Shown here: in pieces, positions 32,312-41,600 of the stretch
How the letters are laid out: the number at the start of each line of letters is the position of its first letter
Numbering within the stretch: the first letter of the stretch is position 1
Assembly (NCBI RefSeq): GCF_008253865.1
Contig: NZ_CP042331.1
Coordinates: 5,607,501 to 5,671,500, forward strand
DNA length: 64,000 nt
Origin: Bosea sp. F3-2
GTDB taxonomy: Bacteria > Pseudomonadota > Alphaproteobacteria > Rhizobiales > Beijerinckiaceae
Direction: 5' to 3'
The notes under the pieces: generated by a model
The model's input: only the letters and a program-made list of their open reading frames with translations
Told to the model about the DNA's origin: nothing
Databases searched by the model: none
Made by a program: the position numbers and the translations under genes

Positions 32312-32767
32312 ATGCGCCCGCTGATGGCGGCAGCCATGCTGGCGCTGTTTTCCGCCGGCTGTTCGGTCTCCTTTCCGATTCTCGGCCTGTCGAGCAAGAG
32401 CGAGGACGAGGTCGCGACCACCTCCGCGATCCTGCCCTCGCGCGGCGGCGACCGGCCGGCGGCGCTCGCCAGCCTCCAGGCCGAACTCGGCCCCGAGGAC
32501 ATGCGCCGCGCCGATGGCGCGATGAGCGTCGCTCTCGACCCGCAGGGCAATGGCGCTGCGGTATCCTGGGACAACCCCCAGAGCGGCATCAAGGGTTCGT
32601 TCATTCCGGTCGGTGGGCCGTTCCTGCGCTCGGACGAGATCTGCCGCGCCTTCATCGCCAGCGTCCAGACGCAAGCCCGGCCCGTGAAGCTGCAAGGCAC
32701 CGCCTGCCGTCCCTCCGGCGGCGAGTGGGCGGTCAAGGATGTCGCCCCCTGGAAGGGCGTGAGCTGA
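32312..32767 (+). CDS. RT0821/Lpp0805-type surface lipoprotein
   Basis: A 151-residue protein with an N-terminal lipoprotein signal (MRPLMAAAMLALFSAGC; the Cys of SAGC would be lipidated). The C-terminal half (AMSVALDPQGNGAAVSWDNPQSGIKGSFIPVGGPFL, CRAFIASVQTQARPVKLQGTACR) matches the RT0821/Lpp0805 surface protein family related to the 17-kDa antigens. Function unknown, probably envelope structure. The frame is open from 32219 but only the Met at 32312 gives a signal peptide. Confidence 0.8.
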   Translation: MRPLMAAAMLALFSAGCSVSFPILGLSSKSEDEVATTSAILPSRGGDRPAALASLQAELGPEDMRRADGAMSVALDPQGNGAAVSWDNPQSGIKGSFIPVGGPFLRSDEICRAFIASVQTQARPVKLQGTACRPSGGEWAVKDVAPWKGVS

Positions 32768-32820
32768 GCGCTTAGAACATGCTGCTCTTAGGTTGAACCG
32801 CCACGCTGATGATGTGCGCT

Positions 32821-32980
32821 CTTCCCCTCCCCCTGGTGGGGAGGGGATAGGGGTGGGGGGCGAACGACTGGGTGATCGGCTGGACGTTGAGTGCCGTTGC
32901 AGCACCGCTGAGGTCATCTCCCGATCGATCGCTCTTGCTTTCCGCCCCCCACCCCTGCCCCTCCCCACAAGGGGAAGGGG
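32821..32980. repeat. Inverted repeat with C/G-tract arms
   Basis: CTTCCCCTCCCCCTGGTGGG and GGATAGGGGTGGGGGG on the left are mirrored by CCCCCCACCCCTGCCCC and CACAAGGGGAAGGGG on the right, some 80 bases apart. It lies in the 415-base gap between the lipoprotein and dnaJ-like genes. Nothing else coding is visible in this gap. Confidence 0.65.
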
Positions 32981-33182
32981 TTTGCGTCGCGCCAGCCCGA
33001 GCCTCACGATTCCAGCTCAAAGCACAATGCTCTAGCTATTGACTTGCCTTGAGTTTGCGGCAGGTGCAGAAGGGCGCCCGGAGGGTGTTGCGTCGGCGCC
33101 ACACCATCCCCAGATTAGGTAAAGCGGACGGCTGGCAGCTTGGGCGCCGGCCGTTCGACTTTCCGTGGAAACGAGGTTTTGG

Positions 33183-34118
33183 ATGCGCGATCCCTATCAG
33201 GTTCTGGGCGTCGCCCGCGGCGCGAGCGATGCGGAGATCAAGAAGGCCTTCCGTCGCCGCGCCAAGGAGCTGCACCCGGACCGCAACCGGGAGGATCCGA
33301 AGGCGCAGGACAAGTTCGCCGAGCTGAACACGGCCTATGAAGTGTTGGGCGACGAGACCAAGCGCAAGCAGTTCGACCGCGGCGAGATCGACGCGGAGGG
33401 CAAGCCGAAGTTCCAGGGCTTCGAGGGCATGGGCGCTGGCCGCGGTGGGCGCAGCGGTGGCTTCGAGTTCCATTTCGGCCAGGGCGGCAATCCCTTTGGC
33501 GGGCGCGCCGGCAGCGCAGGCGGTAGCGGCGGCGACCCCGGCTTCGACCCGTCCGACATCTTCTCCTCGCTCTTCGGCGAGGCGAGCCGGCGCTCGCGCG
33601 GCCGGCCCGAGCCGCAGAAGCCGCCGGAGCAGAGCTTCACCCTGGAAGTCACGCTGGCGCAGGCCGTGACCGGCGGCGCACGCCGGGTCAAGCTGCCGAC
33701 CGGGCGCGAGGTCGAGATCACCATCCCCGAGGGCGTCACCGACGGCAAGGTGATGCGCCTGCGCGGCCTCGGTCAGACCGATCCGTTCTCCGGCGAGACC
33801 GGCGACGTGATGATGACGATTAAGATCAAGCCGGACCCGCGCTTCACGGTCGACGGCAAGGATCTGCGCACCCGCGTCGCGGTGCCGCTGGCCAAGGCGG
33901 TGCTCGGCGGGCCGCTGCACGTGCCGACGCTGACCGGCGCCGTCGAGATGAACATTCCGCCGCTGACCGGCACGACCAGGCAGTTCCGTCTGCGCGGCAA
34001 GGGGCTCAAGGGCGAAAAGGGCGCGGTTGGAGACCTCTTCGTCACGATCGATATCGAGATGCCGGCAAGCGATGCCGAGCTGACTGCGCTGATGAAGGCG
34101 CGCAGCGAGACCGGCTGA
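33183..34118 (+). CDS. DnaJ-domain chaperone (CbpA/DjlA-like, no zinc fingers)
   Basis: A 311-residue type II J-protein. The J domain covers residues 1-65 with HPD in KELHPDRNRED. A Gly/Phe-rich region follows (FEGMGAGRGG... to FGEASRRSRG), then the two beta-sandwich C-terminal substrate domains (LEVTLAQAVTGGARRVKLPTG; VAVPLAKAVLGGPLHVPTL). The zinc-finger domain of true DnaJ is absent, so this is CbpA-like. It would stimulate DnaK ATP hydrolysis. The start at 33183 is preferred over 33165, as it matches the J-domain start. Confidence 0.92.
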   Translation: MRDPYQVLGVARGASDAEIKKAFRRRAKELHPDRNREDPKAQDKFAELNTAYEVLGDETKRKQFDRGEIDAEGKPKFQGFEGMGAGRGGRSGGFEFHFGQGGNPFGGRAGSAGGSGGDPGFDPSDIFSSLFGEASRRSRGRPEPQKPPEQSFTLEVTLAQAVTGGARRVKLPTGREVEITIPEGVTDGKVMRLRGLGQTDPFSGETGDVMMTIKIKPDPRFTVDGKDLRTRVAVPLAKAVLGGPLHVPTLTGAVEMNIPPLTGTTRQFRLRGKGLKGEKGAVGDLFVTIDIEMPASDAELTALMKARSETG

Positions 34119-34156
34119 CCCTTTAGAACCTGCTGGGTTTACACGGAACCACCCCC

Positions 34157-34261
34157 GTCATTCCGGACAAGCCGCGATAGCGGCGCCGATCCGGAATCCA
34201 TCGAAGGGCGTCTCGCTCTACGATGGATTCCGGATCTGCGCTTCGCTTCGCCCGGAATGAC
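34157..34261. repeat. Intergenic palindromic repeat, family A (copy 6)
   Basis: Starts GTCATTCCGGACAAGCCG and ends TTCGCCCGGAATGAC with internal GGAATCCATCG/CGATGGATTCC. It occupies a third of the 316-base gap between dnaJ-like and fabI genes. No gene was seen in the rest of the gap. Confidence 0.8.
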
Positions 34262-34434
34262 GGGGGTGGTTTAGGCATGATGCGATGAGCCTCTGCCGGC
34301 CCCAATAAGAGGAAAAATACCTCCGATCGGGGCCGGATGCGCGATTCAGCCGTGGAGGCCGGCGTCAAAAGCGGTTCCCACTTCCCTGCGACTGTTCTAA
34401 GAGACCTGCTCCTCGTTCACCCTGCGGGTTTCCC

Positions 34435-35274
34435 ATGCCTGATTCCAACGCCGTTTCGCCGACCGCCAATCTCCTCAAGGGCAAGCGCGGGCTCGTGATG
34501 GGCGTCGCGAACAACCGCTCCATCGCCTGGGGCATTGCCAAGGCGGCGGCCGAAGCCGGTGCGGAACTCGCCTTCACCTATCAGGGCGATGCGCTGAAGA
34601 AGCGCGTGGAGCCGCTGGCCAAGGAACTCGGTGGCCATGTCGTCGGCCATTGCGACGTTACCGACGGTGCGACCATCGACGCGGTCTTCGCCGAGATCGA
34701 GAGGCTCTGGGGCAAGCTCGATTTCGTCGTCCACTGCATCGCCTTCTCGGACAAGGACGAGCTGACCGGCCGCTACGTCGATACCAGCGAGGCGAACTTC
34801 TCCAAGTCGCTGCTGATCTCCTGCTATTCTTTCACGGCGATCACCCAGCGCGCCGAGAAGCTGATGCCCGATGGTGGTTCGCTGCTGACGCTGACCTATT
34901 ACGGCGCCGAGAAGTGGATGCCGCACTACAACGTCATGGGCGTCGCCAAGGCGGCGCTGGAATCGAGCGTGCAGTATCTCGCCGCCGATCTCGGCCCCTC
35001 GAAGATCCGCGTCAACGCCATCTCGGCCGGGCCGATCAAGACGCTGGCCGCCTCCGGCATCGGTGACTTCCGCTACATCCTGCGCTGGAACGAGTACAAC
35101 TCGCCGCTGCGCCGCACCGTCACCATCGAGGAGGTCGGCGAGACGGCGGTGTTCCTCGTCTCCGACATGTCGCGCGGCATCACCGGCGAGATCATGCATG
35201 TCGATGCGGGCTACCATGTCGTCGGCATGAAGGTGCCGACCGCGCCGGACATCTCCCTCGACAAGGGCGAGTGA
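34435..35274 (+). CDS. fabI: Enoyl-[acyl-carrier-protein] reductase (NADH)
   Basis: A 279-residue FabI that reduces trans-2-enoyl-ACP in fatty-acid elongation. The divergent-SDR cofactor motif GVANNRSIAWGIA is present, and the catalytic Tyr-X6-Lys lies in YNVMGVAK. The AISAGPIKTLAASGI stretch is the substrate loop that also binds triclosan in other FabI proteins. The C-terminus is somewhat longer than in E. coli. It stands alone, with a MazEF pair 77 bases downstream. Confidence 0.96.
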   Translation: MPDSNAVSPTANLLKGKRGLVMGVANNRSIAWGIAKAAAEAGAELAFTYQGDALKKRVEPLAKELGGHVVGHCDVTDGATIDAVFAEIERLWGKLDFVVHCIAFSDKDELTGRYVDTSEANFSKSLLISCYSFTAITQRAEKLMPDGGSLLTLTYYGAEKWMPHYNVMGVAKAALESSVQYLAADLGPSKIRVNAISAGPIKTLAASGIGDFRYILRWNEYNSPLRRTVTIEEVGETAVFLVSDMSRGITGEIMHVDAGYHVVGMKVPTAPDISLDKGE

Positions 35275-35288
35275 GCTAACCCGATTTA

Positions 35289-35307
35289 GTTATAACATTG
35301 TTGTAAC
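35289..35307. promoter_or_regulatory. MazE-type operator upstream of the toxin-antitoxin pair
   Basis: Two 8-base units, GTTATAAC and GTTGTAAC, separated by ATT, 45-63 bases upstream of the antitoxin start. The first unit is itself a perfect palindrome. Tandem AT-rich palindromes are typical of MazE/AbrB autoregulation. No regulator other than the antitoxin is nearby. Confidence 0.6.
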
Positions 35308-35351
35308 GGCGCGGGATTGTGCCTATGCTGGTTCCCTCGATGGAGGGAGCC

Positions 35352-35606
35352 ATGCGCAGTGCCGTCAAGAAAATCGGCAATTCAGCGGGCATCGTTATCC
35401 CGAAGCCCCTTCTGGCGGAAATCGGTGCGAAGGCGGGTGACGGTGTCGAGCTCACCGTGGAGCAAGGCCGCATCGTGATCCAGCGCATCCAAGGACAGGC
35501 GCGCGAGGGCTGGGCCGAGGATGCCAAGCGTCTCGCGGAGGCGGAAGACGACGCGCTGGCTTGGCCGGAGTTCGGCAATGCCGAAGACGCCGAGCTGACA
35601 TGGTGA
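35352..35606 (+). CDS. AbrB/MazE-type antitoxin
   Basis: An 84-residue protein with an N-terminal SpoVT/AbrB swapped-hairpin DNA-binding domain (SAVKKIGNSAGIVIPKPLLAEIGAKAGDGVELTVEQGRIVI) and a flexible acidic C-terminus (AKRLAEAEDDALAWPEF) that would block the toxin. GGAGGGAG lies just before the ATG at 35352. It overlaps the toxin gene by seven bases and is followed directly by it, the standard arrangement. Confidence 0.9.
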   Translation: MRSAVKKIGNSAGIVIPKPLLAEIGAKAGDGVELTVEQGRIVIQRIQGQAREGWAEDAKRLAEAEDDALAWPEFGNAEDAELTW

Positions 35607-35920
35607 AGCGCGGCGACATCTGGCTCGCAGCCCTCGATCCGACGGTCGGCAGCGAAATCCAGAAGACGCGACCCTGCCTCATCATCTCGCCGGCCGAGAT
35701 CCATGATCATCTGCGTACGGTCATCGTCGCGCCCATGACCTCGAAAAGCCATCCGGCAGGCTTCAGGGTGCCGATTTCCTTTCAGGGCACGGATGGGCTG
35801 ATCCTGCTCGAGCAGAGCAGGGCACTCGACAAGAGGAGGTTGCTCAAGCAGCTCGGCTCGGCCCCGCCGGCAACACTCAGCCGCGCCTTGGCCGTTTTGC
35901 GTGAGCTCTATGAGGATTGA
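35600..35920 (+). CDS. mazF: MazF/PemK-type mRNA interferase toxin
   Basis: A 106-residue toxin of the MazF/PemK endoribonuclease family. MVKRGDIWLAALDPTVGSEIQKTRPCLIIS is the family N-terminus (Arg in KTRP is catalytic), and the Thr in VIVAPMTSK and the later QSRALDKRRL stretch are usual. It would cut mRNA at a short motif unless bound by the upstream AbrB-type antitoxin, whose stop codon it overlaps by seven bases. No mobile-element signs surround the pair. Confidence 0.92.
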   Translation: MVKRGDIWLAALDPTVGSEIQKTRPCLIISPAEIHDHLRTVIVAPMTSKSHPAGFRVPISFQGTDGLILLEQSRALDKRRLLKQLGSAPPATLSRALAVLRELYED

Positions 35921-35929
35921 GCAGCTGAA

Positions 35930-36445
35930 CTAACCCGCCAGCAAGACCTTCAATCGATCCGTCGCGGCATCGTCGCGGCGGATCGTTTCGTCTGCGGCGG
36001 CTGCCAGCAGATCGGCCACCGTCCGCCCGCCGATCAGGCGCTGCGGCAGGATCTCCGCCAGCGGCGTCAGCACGAAGGCCCGCTCGGAAATGCGCGGGTG
36101 CGGAATCTGCAACCGCGCCTGGTCGATGACCGCGTCGCCATAGGTCAGGATGTCGATGTCGAGCGTGCGCGGTCCCCAGCGCTCGCGCCGTTCGCGGCCG
36201 CCGGCCCGCTCCAGCTCGAGGCAGAAGGCGAGCAGATCCTGCGGGGGGAGGGAGGTCTCGATCAAAGCCGCCATGTTGAGAAATTCCGGCTGATCGGTCT
36301 TCCCCCAGGGCGGTGTGCGATAGATCGAGGACAGCCGGCCGAGCGCGATGGCCGGGTGGTCGCGCAATCCCTGCAAGGCTGCCGCGAAGGCGGCGACGGG
36401 ATCGCCGAGATTGCCGCCGAAGGCGAGCGCGGCTTCAACCTTCAC
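35930..36445 (-). CDS. folK: 6-hydroxymethyl-dihydropterin pyrophosphokinase
   Basis: A 171-residue FolK that transfers pyrophosphate from ATP to hydroxymethyl-dihydropterin in folate synthesis. LAFGGNLGDP at the N-terminus, the loop SSIYRTPPWGKTDQPEFLNMAALIET, and RWGPRTLDIDILTYGD (Mg ligands) are intact. The start overlaps the folB end by 11 bases. Last gene of folP-folB-folK. It is convergent with mazF and only nine bases apart. Confidence 0.95.
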   Translation of the reverse strand: MKVEAALAFGGNLGDPVAAFAAALQGLRDHPAIALGRLSSIYRTPPWGKTDQPEFLNMAALIETSLPPQDLLAFCLELERAGGRERRERWGPRTLDIDILTYGDAVIDQARLQIPHPRISERAFVLTPLAEILPQRLIGGRTVADLLAAAADETIRRDDAATDRLKVLLAG

Positions 36446-36809
36446 GCTGGAATCTCAACTGGATGCCGACCGAGCCGAGCGTCGCCGGGATCGGCGGGGC
36501 CGGCTTGCGGAGCGTGACTTCCATTGCCGTGACCGATGGAAAGGCGTCGAGGATCGCCACGGCCACGGCATGTGCCGCGCCTTCCAGCAGGTGGTAGCGG
36601 CGCGCGGTGAAGGCGTCGTTCACGATGGCGACGGCACGCCCGTAATCGACCGTGTCAGCCAGGCGGTCGCTGGCGGCGGCGGCGCGCAGGTCGACGTCGA
36701 GAACGAGGTCGAGGAGGAAGCGCTGGCCGAGCCGCTCTTCCTCGGAGAAGAAGCCGTGATAGGCGTAGATATCGAGCTTCTCGATCAGGATGCGGCCGGT
36801 TTCGCTCAC
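36435..36809 (-). CDS. folB: Dihydroneopterin aldolase
   Basis: A 124-residue FolB that splits dihydroneopterin into hydroxymethyl-dihydropterin and glycolaldehyde. IEKLDIYAYHGFFSEEERLGQRFLLDLVL is the family start, with the catalytic Glu/Tyr region; ATHAVAVAILDAF-like and VTLRKPAPPIPATLGSVGIQL motifs close the protein. It overlaps folP by four bases and folK by eleven. Confidence 0.93.
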   Translation of the reverse strand: MSETGRILIEKLDIYAYHGFFSEEERLGQRFLLDLVLDVDLRAAAASDRLADTVDYGRAVAIVNDAFTARRYHLLEGAAHAVAVAILDAFPSVTAMEVTLRKPAPPIPATLGSVGIQLRFQREG

Positions 36810-37648
36810 GGGTCTGCCTTCGTGCTGTCCTCGATCGCGGCCCAGGTCTTCAGCGCATCGATATGCGGCGCGACGTCATGGGTGCGGATGATGGCGGCGC
36901 CGCGGCTGGCGCCATAGAGATGGGCGGCGATGCTGGCCGCGAGCCGCTCGGCCGGGATCGTGCGGCCGGTGATATGCCCGAGCGTCGATTTGCGCGAGGC
37001 ACCGAGCAGGATCGGGCAGCCGAGCTCGCCCAACCGGTCGAGATGGTGGATCAGGTCGAGGTTCTGGCGCACGGTCTTGCCGAAGCCGATGCCGGGATCG
37101 ACGACAATCTGGCCGCGCGGGACGCCGGCCTGCGTCGCGATCGCGATCGAGCGTTCGAGGAAGCGCAGGACTTCGTCGAAGATGTCGAGCGTGGCGTCGA
37201 CGGTCTCGCGGTTGTGCATCAGGATGATCGGGGCGCCGGCGCTGGCTGCGACCGCGGCGATGCGTGGGTCACGCTGGGCGCCCCAGACATCATTGACGAT
37301 CGAGGCGCCCGCGGCGAGCGCCGCTTCGGCCACCTCGGCCTTGTAGCTGTCGATCGAGATCGGGGTGGCGATCCGCGCCCTCAGCTCGGCGATCACCGGC
37401 AGCACGCGCGCCTTCTCGGTCTCGGCATCGACGGCGGCATGGCCGGGCCGGGTCGACTCGCCGCCGACATCGACGATGGCCGCGCCCTCGGCGACGAGGC
37501 GTTCACCGTGCGACACCGCAGCCTCGATGCCCAAGTGCAGGCCGCCATCCGAGAAGGAGTCGGGTGTGACGTTGACAATGCCCATGACCAGCGGCTGCGC
37601 GTTGAGCGCGAGGCTGCGGCCATCAGGCAAGGCGAGAGAGAAGGGCAT
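36806..37648 (-). CDS. folP: Dihydropteroate synthase
   Basis: A 280-residue FolP that joins p-aminobenzoate to hydroxymethyl-dihydropterin pyrophosphate; it is the sulfonamide target. VMGIVNVTPDSFSDGG, VDVGGESTRPG, ISIDSYKAEVAEAAL, NDVWG and VDPGIGFGKTVRQNL are all present. The start at 37648 (MPFSLALPDG) is the first family-like Met; the frame is open to 37948. It heads the folP-folB-folK operon with four- and eleven-base overlaps. Confidence 0.96.
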   Translation of the reverse strand: MPFSLALPDGRSLALNAQPLVMGIVNVTPDSFSDGGLHLGIEAAVSHGERLVAEGAAIVDVGGESTRPGHAAVDAETEKARVLPVIAELRARIATPISIDSYKAEVAEAALAAGASIVNDVWGAQRDPRIAAVAASAGAPIILMHNRETVDATLDIFDEVLRFLERSIAIATQAGVPRGQIVVDPGIGFGKTVRQNLDLIHHLDRLGELGCPILLGASRKSTLGHITGRTIPAERLAASIAAHLYGASRGAAIIRTHDVAPHIDALKTWAAIEDSTKADP

Positions 37649-37799
37649 GCGGTTCCGCCAGTGACAGGGCAAGGGCGCTATACACAGCCCGTGTGCAATC
37701 GGCCACAGAAAGCGGCCGATTGTCGCTATGGGCGGGATGCATAGGCTCCCGCCAGCTTCGGCTTTTGACGCGAGCAGTGCCAGCGTGCAGAAGCCCGGC

Positions 37800-38396
37800 A
37801 TGATACCGCTTTCGCTTTCGCATCGGCTCATCCTCGTCCGCCATGGCGAGACCGACTGGAATCGCGAGGGACGGCTGCAGGGCGGGCAGGACATCCCGCT
37901 CAACGAACTCGGCCGCAAACAGGCGGCTGAGGCCGCCGGCCGTCTCAAGACGCTGGAGCCGGCCTATGCCGAACTCGATTATATCGCGTCGCCGATGGAG
38001 CGGGCGCGCGAGACGATGGACATCCTCCGGAGCAAACTCGCCCTGCCGGAAGGCGGCTATGCCGTCGACGCGCGGCTGCGGGAGCTGACCTTCGGCGAAT
38101 GGGAAGGCTTTACCTGGCGCGATGTCCGCAAGGCCGAGCGCGAGCAGGCGCATCTGCGCGAACGCGACAAATGGGGCTTCGTGCCGCCAGGCGGCGAGAG
38201 TTATCGCATGCTGGCCGAGCGGGTGCGTCCGGTGCTCGAAGGTCTGCGGCGCGAGACGGTGATTGTCAGCCATGGCGGGGTTGCGCGCGCCGTGCTGGCA
38301 CTGGTCGGTGCGGTTGCGCCAGGCGACGCCGCCAGGGTCGAGATCTGGCAGGGCAAGCTGCTCGTCGTCACCGGGAGCAAGGCCGACTGGCTCTGA
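37800..38396 (+). CDS. Histidine phosphatase family protein
   Basis: A 198-residue phosphatase of the cofactor-dependent PGM/acid phosphatase fold. The phospho-acceptor His is in LILVRHGETDWNREGRLQGG, and the second His in VIVSHGGVARAV. It resembles GpmB-type phosphatases rather than a true mutase; gpmI at 7971 serves glycolysis. Substrate unknown. It is divergent from folP. Confidence 0.9.
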   Translation: MIPLSLSHRLILVRHGETDWNREGRLQGGQDIPLNELGRKQAAEAAGRLKTLEPAYAELDYIASPMERARETMDILRSKLALPEGGYAVDARLRELTFGEWEGFTWRDVRKAEREQAHLRERDKWGFVPPGGESYRMLAERVRPVLEGLRRETVIVSHGGVARAVLALVGAVAPGDAARVEIWQGKLLVVTGSKADWL

Positions 38397-38639
38397 GTCG
38401 CGCGGGCTGGACCGGTGGCGCCATGGCATTCATCACCGGTTCACGCGTGATTTGGCAGGAGGAATATGCTAGCAGAGCGTCGTGAGGCGGAGGCCTGCCC
38501 GGCTGGGCGGCTCATGCGGATGTCGCGGCGCAAGCGACGATTCCGGTTTTCTTCATAGGGTGCGTGGCAAGGTACCGCACAGCCGACGGCATGAGCCGCC
38601 TCGGTGATAGCGACGGGCCTTTGAGCGCAGCGGGGCGCG

Positions 38640-41600
38640 ATGAACGATATGACGAAGCTGTTGGCGGCGTCTGATGCGGCCGGCGCAAACCTCCTTGCCA
38701 TGCTGGCCGGCGAGAAGCGCCCCGAGCTGATCCGCGACGAGGTGCTGGCCGAGATCTTTGCGGCGACCGTCGCTGCTCGCCCCGACCATCCCGCTCTCGT
38801 CGATCGCGACCGTCGTCTCAGCTATGCCGAGGTCTGGGCCCAGGCCGGGCGGCAGGCGCGGGGCTTGCAGCTTGCCGGCGTTGGACCGGGCGACATGGTC
38901 GGCCTGTGGATGCCGCGCGGCATCGATCTCCTCGTCGCGCAGATCGCGATCACGCGCGCGGGGGCGGCCTGGGTGCCCTTCGACGCGGAGGCGCCTGTCG
39001 AGCGCATCGCGACTTGCCTCAATGACGCCGAGGCCAAGGGCATCGTCACTTGTGCCGGCTGGGTTGCCCGGGCCGAGGAGACGGAGCGCAAGGTCTGGAC
39101 CCCCGAAGTTCTCGCCGCCGCGCCGGACGGCCATGAGCCGCCGGCGCGCCCGGCCGGGCTGACCAAGGACCACCCGGCCTATCTGATCTACACCTCCGGC
39201 TCGACGGGCACGCCGAAGGCGATCGTCATCAGCCACCGCAACATCTGCCATTTCCTGCGCTCCGGGAACGCGCTCTACGGGATCGGACCCGACGACGTCG
39301 TGTTTCAGGGCGCCTCGGTCGCCTTCGACCTGTCGATGGAGGAGATCTGGACGCCCTATCTCGTCGGGGCGACGCTCTTCGTCGCCTCGCCCGAGATGAT
39401 GGGCGATGCCGAGAAGCTGCCAGCCATCCTCGACGAGGTCGGCGTCACCGTCATCGACACCGTGCCGACCCTGCTCGGCATCCTGCCGGCCGACGTGCCT
39501 TCGCTGAAGCTGATCCTGCTCGGCGGCGAGGCGCTGCCGCCGGCGATCGTGCAGAAATGGTCGAAACCGGGCCGGCGCATCCTCAACACCTACGGCCCGA
39601 CCGAGGCGACGGTCGTGGCGACCGCTGCCGAGGTCGTCCCCGGTGAGACCGTCACCATCGGCAAGCCGATCCCGAACTACACGGCCTATGTCGTCGGCGA
39701 GGATCTGCGCCTGGTTCACCCGGGCGAACAGGGCGAGCTCCTGATCGGCGGACCAGGCGTCGCCAAGGGCTATCATGGACGCCCCGAACTGACGGCCGAG
39801 AAGTTCATCGCCAACCCGTTCTCCGGGCTGGCGGGCGAGGGCGACCCGGTGCTCTACCGCTCGGGCGACGCGGTCAGCCTCGATGACAACGGCAATATCG
39901 TCTTTCACGGCCGCATCGACGACCAGATCAAGATCCGCGGCTTCCGCGTCGAGCTCGGGGAGATCGAATCGAAGCTCGCCGACGAGCCGGGCGTGGCGCA
40001 GGCGGCCGTCGTGCTGCGCATGGATGACGGCATCGAGCGGCTCGTCGCCTTCGTCGTGGCCGAGCCGGGCGTGGCGGTGGATGGGGCTGCGCTCAGGGCA
40101 GCGCTGCGCGAGAAGCTGCCGCCCTATATGGTTCCGGCGCATTTCGAGGCGGTCGGCTCGTTGCCGCGCATGGTTTCCGGCAAGGTCGACCGCAAGATGC
40201 TGAAGGCGGCGCCGCTGACGGCGCCGAGCGCCGAGGGCGAACAGGAGCCGCCGCGCAACGAAACCGAAGCCGCCCTGCTGGACGCCGCCAAGCGCGTGCT
40301 CGGTGCGGCGAGCCTGCCGCTGGAAGCCGATTTCTTCATCGATCTCGGCGGCCATTCGCTGCTCGCGGCGCGCTTCATCTCGATCGTGCGCGAGACGCCG
40401 GCTTATGCCGGCATCACGCTGCAGGATGTCTATGGCGCCCGTACGCTGCGCGCGATGGCGGAGCTGCTCGACGAGCGCGGTGCGGCGACGGCGGAGGACC
40501 TCTCCTTCACGCCTCCACCCTTCATGCGGCGCTTCCTGTGCGGGTTGGCGCAGGCCGCGGTTCTGCCGGTCATCATCGGCCTGTCGACGGCGCAGTGGCT
40601 TGGCGTCTTCGTCACCTACATGATCATCTCGGGCGAGGACCTGCCGCTGCTCGGCCAGATCGGTGCTCTGCTCGGCGTCTACATCATGATCATCGTCGCA
40701 ACCGGCCTCATTGCCGTTGCGCTGAAATGGATCGTACTCGGCAGGACCAAGCCCGGCGCCTACCCGCTCTGGGGCGTCTATTATTTCCGCTGGTGGTTCG
40801 CGGCGCGCGTCGCCGGCCTCGTTCATATCAAATGGCTGCAAGGCACGCCGGTGATGCGCTTCTACTGGCGCCTGCTCGGCGCCAAGGTCGGGCGCGACGT
40901 GATCATCTCCGACTACGAAGCCGGTGCCATCGACCTGATCGAGATCGGCGACGGGGCGAGCTTCGGCTCCAAGACCACCTTCGCCAATGGCGAGGCGATC
41001 GGCGACAAGCTGATCATCGGCCGGATCAAGATCGGCAAGGACGTCTCGGCCGGCGCCTCGGTCGTGCTCGGCCATGGCTCGGTGATCGGCGACCACGCCG
41101 AGATCGGCGACCTCACCGCCATTCCGCCCGGCATCCATGTCGGCGAGGGCGAGATCTGGGACGGCACGCCCGGCCGCAAGATCGGCATGGTCGATCTCGC
41201 CGCCCTGCCGCCGCAGGCTGAGGCCTCGCCCGGGCGCCGGGTGCTGATGACCGCTTTCCACATCCTGATGCTGATCGTGCTGCCGCCGGTCAGCCTGCTG
41301 CCGATCTTCCCGGCCTTCTGGCTGTTCGACAAGATCGATGACTTCATCGCCGGCTGGACCGAGATCAGCTATCTCTGGTTCCTGCCGATCCTGACCTGGC
41401 CGACCGCGATCGGCCTCATCGCCTTCACGGTGCTGCTGATGGCGGGGCTGCGCTGGGCGATCCTGCCCCGCGTCACCTCAGGCTCCTATTCGATCCATTC
41501 CGGCTTCTATGCGCGCAAATGGACGGTGGCGCTGGCGACCGAAGTGACGCTGGAGACGCTCTCCTCGCTCTTCGCCACCATCTACATGCGGGCCTGGTAC

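Noticed and set aside
38553..41261. 902-codon minus-strand frame
   Set aside because: It lies opposite the Pls/PosA gene and has shadow composition (runs of Arg, Asp, Gly, His); the + strand frame has clear adenylation and carrier motifs.
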